A model generated the notes under the pieces. That model saw only the letters and a program-made list of their open reading frames with translations. It made no database searches and was not told where the DNA came from. Of a DNA stretch of 10,043 nt, positions 5,615-10,043 are shown piece after piece. Within the stretch, counting starts at the first letter, position 1. The number at the start of each line of letters is the position of its first letter. The translations under genes and the position numbers were made by a program. The DNA is from Salinicoccus sp. UBA3372 (GTDB lineage Bacteria; Bacillota; Bacilli; Staphylococcales; Salinicoccaceae). The stretch spans positions 1 to 10,043 of the forward strand of contig DEQG01000119.1 in assembly GCA_002360325.1 (NCBI GenBank), in the 5' to 3' direction.

Positions 5615-5854
5615 GTGGCATTTGTAATCACACAACCATGTATGAGCGAAAAAGCAGGCGATTGCGTAGATGTTTGTCCTGTTGACTGTATAGAACCGGG
5701 TGAAGATCAGTATTATATCGATCCGGATATCTGCATCGACTGCGGAGCGTGCGTCACAGTATGTCCAGTGGATGCAATCATTGAAGAATACGATATGACT
5801 CCGGAGGACGAGCCATTCCTGGAAAAAGCAAAGAAATTTTACGGCTTAGCATAA
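5615..5854 (+). CDS. fer: 7-Fe ferredoxin ([3Fe-4S] plus [4Fe-4S]), GTG start
   Basis: A soluble low-potential electron carrier of 79 residues. Eight cysteines follow the pattern of Azotobacter FdI and the Bacillus schlegelii 7-Fe ferredoxin: C9, C17, C21, C25, then C40-x2-C43-x2-C46-x3-C50-P. By that homology C9, C17 and C50 bind the [3Fe-4S] cluster and C21, C40, C43 and C46 the [4Fe-4S] cluster, while C25 is free. The acidic C-terminal helix (PEDEPFLEKAKKF) is also typical. The frame is open upstream to a TTG at 5570, but AAGGAGG at 5600-5606 stands eight bases before the GTG at 5615, and the protein then begins MAFVITQPC as in its relatives, so I use the GTG. It is monocistronic, with a strong terminator. 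Electron partners are not visible here. Confidence 0.94.
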   Translation: MAFVITQPCMSEKAGDCVDVCPVDCIEPGEDQYYIDPDICIDCGACVTVCPVDAIIEEYDMTPEDEPFLEKAKKFYGLA

Positions 5855-5874
5855 TATTTTGCACTATTAATATT

Positions 5875-5905
5875 AACCAAACCCGCGAATGGGTTTGGTT
5901 TTTTT
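5875..5905 (+). terminator. Terminator of the ferredoxin gene
   Basis: A perfect 10-bp stem, AACCAAACCC (5875-5884) with GGGTTTGGTT (5891-5900), loop GCGAAT, followed by a T run to 5905. Textbook rho-independent terminator, 20 bases after the stop codon. Confidence 0.93.
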
Positions 5906-5983
5906 GTTTTGTGGAGATGGCCGGCATGGAGGGAAGTATCCCGTGCCGTCGTTTTATCGCGAAGGCACGATCTCTGCAAACTC

Positions 5984-6023
5984 AAAAAACCACGCCGGCC
6001 GCCTTCCGGCACCGGACGTGGTT
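5984..6023 (-). terminator. GC-rich terminator of the ung-ywdI-ywdK operon
   Basis: A stem AACCACG/CGTGGTT (5988-5994 with 6017-6023), extended inward past a bulged A by CCGG/CCGG, with a GC-rich apical part. On the minus strand it runs straight into six T (5989-5984). It lies 10 bases after the ywdK stop and faces the ferredoxin terminator; the roughly 80 bases between the two hold nothing I can call. Confidence 0.85.
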
Positions 6024-6033
6024 CCAAATAAAC

Positions 6034-6399
6034 TTATACTTTCACTATACCGATAATCACCATTACCCATGCCGCTAAAAACAGGACGCCGCCAATCGGT
6101 GTGATTGCACCGAGTATTGAGATTCCCGAGACAGCCAGTACATACAGTGATCCGCTGAAAAATATGATTCCAGCAAACATCAGCCAGCCTGCGACATTCA
6201 TCGACAGGTCTGTCATTCCGATTAAAATGCCAATCGCAATCAGTCCCATCGCATGGAACATCTGGTATTGAACGGCTGTTTCCCATACTGCGATATAATG
6301 ATCGGATATTTTCCCTTCCAGTCCGTGGGCGCCAAAAGCACCCAGCGCGACTGAGATGAATGCGTTGATTGCACCCAAAATAACAAATAACTTCATCAT
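6034..6399 (-). CDS. ywdK: DUF423 family small integral membrane protein (YwdK-like)
   Basis: A 121-residue protein with four hydrophobic helices and almost no extramembrane sequence. It shows the DUF423 hallmark N-terminus: a first helix running into [14 protein letters not shown] (about residues 21-34), followed by [15 protein letters not shown] (39-53). This family (B. subtilis YwdK, E. coli YgdD) has no established function. The frame also has a TTG at 6402 just before two ATG codons; that TTG is only three bases from the AGGAG, so the ATG at 6399 (six bases) or the next at 6396 is the better start. It is the last gene of the ung operon. A similar order ung-ywdI-ywdJ-ywdK exists in B. subtilis (from memory); here ywdJ is absent. 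Confidence 0.9.
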   Translation of the reverse strand: MMKLFVILGAINAFISVALGAFGAHGLEGKISDHYIAVWETAVQYQMFHAMGLIAIGILIGMTDLSMNVAGWLMFAGIIFFSGSLYVLAVSGISILGAITPIGGVLFLAAWVMVIIGIVKV

Positions 6400-6414
6400 C
6401 AATTACTCCTTTTA

Positions 6415-6699
6415 TTAAAAATCAAAGATCGAATCATTTTTACCATCATCAGTCGGAGTGCGGCCCTCTTTTGCCCGGCCGCCCATCAGCTCGAGCATCT
6501 TCTCATCTTTCTCGGTCATGACAGTTTTTTCTTCCACATCTTTTGAAACCATTCCGCTTTTCGCGGCGGGTTTCTGGTCTTTTAAAACATCAATCAGTGT
6601 CTCGGCCGCATAAAGATGTTTTTCAAATTCATGCGGCAGGCTCGATACTTCCAGCATATGCAGTTCCGACTTGATCTGGTTTATAATCTGCTGTTTCAT
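6415..6699 (-). CDS. ywdI: DUF5327 family protein (YwdI-like)
   Basis: A 94-residue soluble protein of unknown function. The N-terminal half is a helical amphipathic region ([36 protein letters not shown], about residues 5-40). The rest is a low-complexity charged linker and an acidic tail ending [11 protein letters not shown]. The position directly after ung and before ywdK, the size, and the helix-plus-tail layout match B. subtilis YwdI. The ATG overlaps the ung stop as ATGA, which implies translational coupling; the Shine-Dalgarno inside ung is weak. The name rests on synteny and overall shape more than on a catalytic motif. Confidence 0.8.
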   Translation of the reverse strand: MKQQIINQIKSELHMLEVSSLPHEFEKHLYAAETLIDVLKDQKPAAKSGMVSKDVEEKTVMTEKDEKMLELMGGRAKEGRTPTDDGKNDSIFDF

Positions 6700-7349
6700 T
6701 TCTGCTCACTCCAATCCACCATCGCCCGGCCGTTCTCTTTCAAATATTCATTCGTCCGGCTGTACGGCTTGGAACCGAAAAAACCGCGGTATGCCGATAA
6801 AGGGCTCGGATGAACGGATTTTATTACAAGATGTTTTGACGTGTCGATCAATGTTTCTTTTTTCTGTGCAGGTTTGCCCCACAGGATGAACACGACGTTA
6901 TCCAGTTCTTCTGAAACCGTCTCGATCACACTGTCGGTGAACCGTTCCCAGCCGAGCCCCCGGTGGGAGTTCGCCTCGTGGGCATCCACAGTCAGTACAG
7001 TATTGAGCAATAAAACACCCTGGCTTGCCCAGTCTTTCAGGCTGCCGCCGGTCCGTACAATATTCAGGTCGTCTTCCAGTTCCTTATACATGTTCCGGAG
7101 AGAAGGTGGTATCTTTATCCCTTCATTTACAGAAAATGCGAGGCCATGCGACTGGCCTTCCCCGTGATAAGGGTCCTGTCCCAGTATCACCACTCTGACA
7201 TTTTCAAATGAAGTGAGCTCAAATGCCGTGTAGATTTCTTCCCGCGGCGGGAAGACTCTGCCTTTTTTATATTTGTCTTTCAGTACTTCCTCAAGTGTAC
7301 TGAAGTCCTGTTTTTCCTTTATTTTCCTAAATACCTCAGTCCATTCCAT
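6696..7349 (-). CDS. ung: Uracil-DNA glycosylase (family 1)
   Basis: Removes uracil from DNA by cleaving the N-glycosidic bond, the first step of base excision repair of deaminated cytosine and misincorporated dUMP. The 217-residue length is typical. Both family-1 signatures are intact: the water-activating loop [17 protein letters not shown], with catalytic Asp59 in GQDPYHG (57-63), and the minor-groove intercalation loop [13 protein letters not shown] at 180-192, with His180. LLLNTVLTV and FILWGKPAQ, which help form the uracil pocket, are also present. An AAGAGGTGA Shine-Dalgarno precedes the ATG. First gene of a three-gene operon. Confidence 0.98.
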   Translation of the reverse strand: MEWTEVFRKIKEKQDFSTLEEVLKDKYKKGRVFPPREEIYTAFELTSFENVRVVILGQDPYHGEGQSHGLAFSVNEGIKIPPSLRNMYKELEDDLNIVRTGGSLKDWASQGVLLLNTVLTVDAHEANSHRGLGWERFTDSVIETVSEELDNVVFILWGKPAQKKETLIDTSKHLVIKSVHPSPLSAYRGFFGSKPYSRTNEYLKENGRAMVDWSEQK

Positions 7350-7372
7350 ATAATCACCTCTTACAAAACTTT

Positions 7373-7381
7373 ATTATACCA
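7373..7381 (-). promoter_or_regulatory. Extended -10 promoter of the ung operon
   Basis: On the minus strand TGGTATAAT is a consensus -10 with the TG extension, 24 bases before the ung start codon. No good -35 is visible, as expected for an extended -10 promoter. Confidence 0.55.
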
Positions 7382-7466
7382 TTCAAGTAAGCAATGCTCT
7401 AGAATTACAGAGCCATATATAGTAAAATATCATTATTAATCTATAGTAGGAAAAGAGGAACTTTTT

Positions 7467-8297
7467 ATGGGGCTTCAAAAAACTCTAACAATTGCGGGTA
7501 CCGATGTCAGCGGAGGCGCAGGTATCGCCGCTGATCTGAAAACATTTCAGGAATATGAAACTTATGGAATGGCTGTGATTGTAACCACCGTGACGATGGA
7601 CCCGGAAACTTGGTCGCACAGAGTATTCCCTACAGCTTTGGAAGTTGTAGATTCACAATTAGAAACCGCTTTGTCGCTGTCACCCGATGCTATAAAAACA
7701 GGCATGCTCCCTTCAGAGGAAATCATTGAAAAAGCAAAGGACGCTTTTTTAAACAGTGATGCAAAAGCTTTCGTCATAGATCCTGTCATGGTATGTAAGG
7801 GAGACGACGAAGTCTTGAATCCGGGGCTTGTTGATGCGATGATCGAACATCTCATTCCACATGCGACAATTGTGACACCAAACCTGGTGGAAGCGGGTCA
7901 CCTGACACGCCGCAAAACACCTAAAACTTTAGAGGAAGTCAAGCAGTGTGCGGAGGCCATTACAAAAATGGGCGCCAAACACGTCATCATTAAAGGCGGT
8001 ACAGGCATCGACGGTGACAAAGCAGTTGATGTATACTATGATGGTGAAGATTTCCATCTGTTAAAATCTGATAAGATTGATGCTTCATTCAATCACGGGG
8101 CCGGCTGTACATTCGCTTCAGCGATTACGGCAAATATCGCCAAGGGCAAGACACCTCTGGAAGCTGTTCAGGCTGCGAAGGCTTTCGTCACGTCAGCGAT
8201 CAAGAACGGCTGGAAAATGAACGAACATGTTGGCGTTGTCAGACATGGCGCAGCCAACACCGTAGAAGAAGTACAAGTGAATGATGAACAGATATAA
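7467..8297 (+). CDS. pdxK: Pyridoxal kinase of the two-cysteine (ThiD-like) type
   Basis: A ribokinase-family enzyme that phosphorylates pyridoxal for PLP salvage; it is often annotated as thiD (HMP/HMP-P kinase). The N-terminus TIAGTDVSGGAGIAADLKTFQ (8-28) is the family substrate/phosphate region, and NHGAGCTFASAI (209-220) is the anion-hole motif. Cys110 (DPVMVC) and Cys214 (HGAGC) stand at exactly the positions I recall for the S. aureus CC-type pyridoxal kinase, where Cys214 forms a hemithioacetal with the aldehyde of pyridoxal and Cys110 sits in the lid. Classical ThiD usually has GTGCT rather than HGAGCT. There are no thi genes or THI-box riboswitch beside it, in line with PLP salvage. 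276 residues; AGAGGAAC precedes the ATG. Activity on HMP cannot be excluded. Confidence 0.92.
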   Translation: MGLQKTLTIAGTDVSGGAGIAADLKTFQEYETYGMAVIVTTVTMDPETWSHRVFPTALEVVDSQLETALSLSPDAIKTGMLPSEEIIEKAKDAFLNSDAKAFVIDPVMVCKGDDEVLNPGLVDAMIEHLIPHATIVTPNLVEAGHLTRRKTPKTLEEVKQCAEAITKMGAKHVIIKGGTGIDGDKAVDVYYDGEDFHLLKSDKIDASFNHGAGCTFASAITANIAKGKTPLEAVQAAKAFVTSAIKNGWKMNEHVGVVRHGAANTVEEVQVNDEQI

Positions 8298-8299
8298 AA

Positions 8300-8325
8300 A
8301 GGGAGATAGTTCAGCTATCTCTTTT
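8300..8325 (+). terminator. Hairpin terminator after the pyridoxal kinase gene
   Basis: Stem GAGATAG/CTATCTC (8303-8309 with 8315-8321), loop TTCAG, extendable outward by G-U and A-U pairs, followed by TTTT. The T run is short, so some readthrough into yojF is likely. Confidence 0.65.
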
Positions 8326-8353
8326 CAAATGCAAAAGTAGGAGTGTCATGTGA

Positions 8354-8713
8354 ATGGAAAAAATCGACCGCGATAAAGTACAGGAAGTGTTGAATCAATA
8401 TCAGAATCAACCTGTTTATGTACATGTTGAAATTACGAGCGGCATGTATGCGAACCATTTGAATAATGAAGTTTTCAATGTCGGCACGTTCATGCGGAAT
8501 GTCCAGGTCGAATTTGTCCAGGGTGCTGTCAGAGGCGGAAAAGATGGCGAGTACCGTGTCGGTTTGAAACTGGTGAACGGCGGCTGGATTTATGTTCTTG
8601 GTCTGACACATTATGTTATCAATGATAACAATGAGTTCATCATGCATGGTTTTGACCATGATGGAAAAATGGCGAGCGCATTGGAAATATCCGCAAATGA
8701 ATTTTTCAAATAG
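8354..8713 (+). CDS. yojF: YojF family protein (DUF1806)
   Basis: A 119-residue soluble protein of the DUF1806/YojF family, which in Bacillus and staphylococci is encoded directly before bshB2 (yojG). Its function is not established; the genomic link suggests a role in or around bacillithiol synthesis. The sequence is a compact alpha/beta fold with PVYVHVEITSGMYANH near residues 20-35, NVQVEFVQGAVRG near 49-61, GEYRVGLKLVNGGWIYVLGLTHYV near 65-88 and a short C-terminal acidic/aromatic end. AGGAG stands about ten bases before the ATG. The stop is 12 bases before bshB2, so the two are cotranscribed. Confidence 0.9.
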   Translation: MEKIDRDKVQEVLNQYQNQPVYVHVEITSGMYANHLNNEVFNVGTFMRNVQVEFVQGAVRGGKDGEYRVGLKLVNGGWIYVLGLTHYVINDNNEFIMHGFDHDGKMASALEISANEFFK

Positions 8714-8725
8714 GAGGAAATTAAG

Positions 8726-9394
8726 ATGGAAAATGAAAGACATGTTTTAGTTGTCTTCCCTCATCCCGATGATGAGGCATTCGGCGTTTCCGGTACGATC
8801 ATGAAGTACATCGACGCCGGCGTCCCTGTGACATATGCATGCCTGACATTCGGTGATATGGGACGGAGTCTGGGTTATCCTCCATTTGCAACGAGAGAAT
8901 CACTGCATGATATAAGGAAGCAGGAAGTAGAAAAAAGTGCTAAAATAATGAGGCTGACCGATTTGAGGCTGCTCGGCTACAGAGATAAGACGCTGGAGTT
9001 TGAACCGCCCGGTCACCTGGCTTCAGTCATGAAAGAGTTGATAGATGAACTGAACCCTACCACGATCATATCTTTTTATCCCGAGTATTCAGTACACCCC
9101 GACCATGAAGCTACTGCAGATGCCGTAGTGGACGCGGTCACACAAATGAACCCTGCAGAGAGACCGAAACTGCATCTGGTCGCTTTTGATAAAAATACTT
9201 TGGAAGATCTCGGCGAGCCTGATATCATTAATGATATTACCGGCTATGAAGACAGGAAAGAACAAGTTATGGCAGCACACATCTCTCAGACCGGCCCACT
9301 GTTAAAAAGGCTTGCTGCTGAGACGGTAGACGGTGAAGAAACAAGAGAAGCATATTTAAAACTGGAACAATTTTACAGTTATGATATAAATTAA
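8726..9394 (+). CDS. bshB2: Bacillithiol biosynthesis deacetylase BshB2
   Basis: A zinc-dependent N-acetylglucosamine-malate deacetylase of the LmbE/PIG-L family: it removes acetate from GlcNAc-Mal to give GlcN-Mal, the second step of bacillithiol synthesis, before BshC adds cysteine. The zinc/catalytic motif HPDDE is at residues 13-17 (His13 and Asp16 as zinc ligands, Asp15 as general base) and the second motif HPDHE at 124-128 provides His127. Length 222 residues fits BshB2 (B. subtilis YojG). Related LmbE proteins also remove groups from bacillithiol conjugates, so a Bca-like side activity is possible. An AGGAGG Shine-Dalgarno lies eight bases before the ATG. The gene sits between yojF and folE2 in a tight cluster; bshA and bshC are not in this window. 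Confidence 0.93.
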   Translation: MENERHVLVVFPHPDDEAFGVSGTIMKYIDAGVPVTYACLTFGDMGRSLGYPPFATRESLHDIRKQEVEKSAKIMRLTDLRLLGYRDKTLEFEPPGHLASVMKELIDELNPTTIISFYPEYSVHPDHEATADAVVDAVTQMNPAERPKLHLVAFDKNTLEDLGEPDIINDITGYEDRKEQVMAAHISQTGPLLKRLAAETVDGEETREAYLKLEQFYSYDIN

Positions 9395-9404
9395 GGAGAT
9401 TGTT

Positions 9405-10043
9405 ATGGAAGAGTTGGATTTAACGACACGAGAAGGTCGTTTTAAACATTTTGGTTCTGTTGATCCTGTGAAAGGTACAAAACCGACAGATAAAGCTGAA
9501 ATGGCTGATCTTCAAAATTCTAAAAAAGATTTTTTATTCTCAGTAGAGTCTGTTGGTATCAATAATTTAAGTTACCCTGTAGTGATTGGTGATTATCAGT
9601 CGGTCGGGAACTTTGAACTCGCGACAAGTCTACGGCGTGATGAGAAAGGCGTTAACATGAGCCGCCTGCTCGAAGCGCTGGAAACTGAAAACAATAATGG
9701 CGTCACACTTGATTTTGAAACATTGGAACAGGTCCTTCTGGTACTTCGCGACCGCATGCGCCAGGACGATGCCGAAGTTACAGCTGACGGAAAATGGTAC
9801 TTTTCAAAACCAAGCCCGGGTACGAACCTGCACGGTATCGCACATGCAGATGTAAAGTATTCACTTGCATTGAACGAATCCGGCCTGACAAGAAAGCAGT
9901 TCGGCATGACAGCCATGGTCACTACACTTTGTCCGTGTTCAAAAGAAATCAGTGAATACGGTGCGCACAACCAGCGTGGCTATGTAAAAATTATGATTGA
10001 TGTCGAGCCGGAGGCAGAACTGCCTGAAAATCATAAAGAAATC
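9405..10043 (+). CDS. folE2: GTP cyclohydrolase FolE2 (type IB), cut by window edge
   Basis: Converts GTP to 7,8-dihydroneopterin triphosphate, the first step of folate synthesis, using the zinc-independent IB enzyme rather than FolE. The first 213 codons are present in one open frame; the C-terminal end is beyond the window. The signature VTTLCPCSKEISEYGAHNQRG at residues 172-192 contains Cys176 (expected active-site metal ligand, Cys147 in the gonococcal enzyme) and Cys178, with His188 in AHNQRG. Other typical stretches are NMSRLLEAL (84-92) and SPGTNLHGIAHADVKYSL (136-153). TAAGGAG, overlapping the bshB2 stop, provides the ribosome binding site, and the ATG is ten bases after that stop, so it is cotranscribed with bshB2. 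Confidence 0.96.
   Translation, partial: MEELDLTTREGRFKHFGSVDPVKGTKPTDKAEMADLQNSKKDFLFSVESVGINNLSYPVVIGDYQSVGNFELATSLRRDEKGVNMSRLLEALETENNNGVTLDFETLEQVLLVLRDRMRQDDAEVTADGKWYFSKPSPGTNLHGIAHADVKYSLALNESGLTRKQFGMTAMVTTLCPCSKEISEYGAHNQRGYVKIMIDVEPEAELPENHKEI

Noticed and set aside
5906..5983. Possible small RNA or repeat between the converging terminators
   Set aside because: Only weak pairings (for example GTGCC/GGCAC) without a promoter or T-run; nothing that can be supported.
5839..6286. Minus-strand frames of 62 and 110 codons around the ywdK 3' end
   Set aside because: One runs through two terminators and the other overlaps ywdK in another frame; neither has a ribosome binding site.
7350..7466. 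Riboswitch (THI-box) before the kinase gene
   Set aside because: The gap is 117 bp, shared with the divergent ung promoter, and shows no conserved THI-box core such as CTGAGA.
8315..8743. Minus-strand frame of 142 codons
   Set aside because: Antisense to yojF, which has family identity, a ribosome binding site and conserved neighbours.
9596..9970. Minus-strand frame of 124 codons
   Set aside because: Ser/Arg-rich mirror of folE2, whose CPCSKEIS and AHNQRG motifs are unmistakable on the plus strand.
1..10043. Mobile element, CRISPR array, tRNA or rRNA
   Set aside because: No transposase or integrase frame, no direct-repeat array and no tRNA-like cloverleaf was seen; composition appears uniform.

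Overview
The window looks like a chromosomal segment of a low-to-moderate GC Firmicute of the Staphylococcaceae, probably a Salinicoccus, Jeotgalicoccus or Macrococcus type rather than Staphylococcus itself. The reasons are the pairing hemQ/pta/lipL, the bacillithiol gene bshB2 beside yojF, the two-cysteine pyridoxal kinase, the 7-Fe ferredoxin, and strong AGGAGG-type ribosome binding sites. The genus is inferred. There is no phage, transposon, CRISPR, rRNA or tRNA; most of it is housekeeping.

Left part (1-3900, all minus strand): the N-terminal half of an HD-domain phosphohydrolase runs off the left edge. Next come a small, extremely charged protein with its own terminator, an MFS transporter that probably starts at a TTG, and the overlapping pair pta-lipL (acetyl phosphate/acetyl-CoA exchange, then octanoyl transfer for lipoylation of 2-oxoacid dehydrogenases). 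pta is divergent from hemQ (coproheme decarboxylase, last step of Gram-positive heme synthesis). The shared 136-bp gap holds a very good catabolite-responsive element (cre), placed where CcpA would activate pta and overlap the hemQ -35.

Middle part (4784-5860, plus strand): an island of small proteins. Two tandem genes of 30 and 27 codons, too short for usual gene callers, encode clearly paralogous cationic amphipathic peptides (shared pattern M-x-R-x-I-R-R-L-A ... P ... I-x-K). The first has its own promoter-like -10 and is closed by a terminator; the second has a fresh TTGACA promoter-like element and leads into an 85-residue two-helix membrane protein of unknown function. A 7-Fe ferredoxin with a GTG start and a textbook terminator closes the block. 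The peptide pair is the most novel item here.

Right-middle (5984-7349, minus strand): an operon ung-ywdI-ywdK (uracil-DNA glycosylase, DUF5327 protein, DUF423 membrane protein) with an ATGA overlap between the first two, an extended -10 promoter and a GC-rich terminator.

Right part (7467-10043, plus strand): a pyridoxal kinase of the Cys110/Cys214 type often annotated thiD, a hairpin terminator, and then a tight cluster yojF-bshB2-folE2 (bacillithiol synthesis accessory and deacetylase, then the zinc-independent GTP cyclohydrolase of folate synthesis). folE2 is cut by the right edge.
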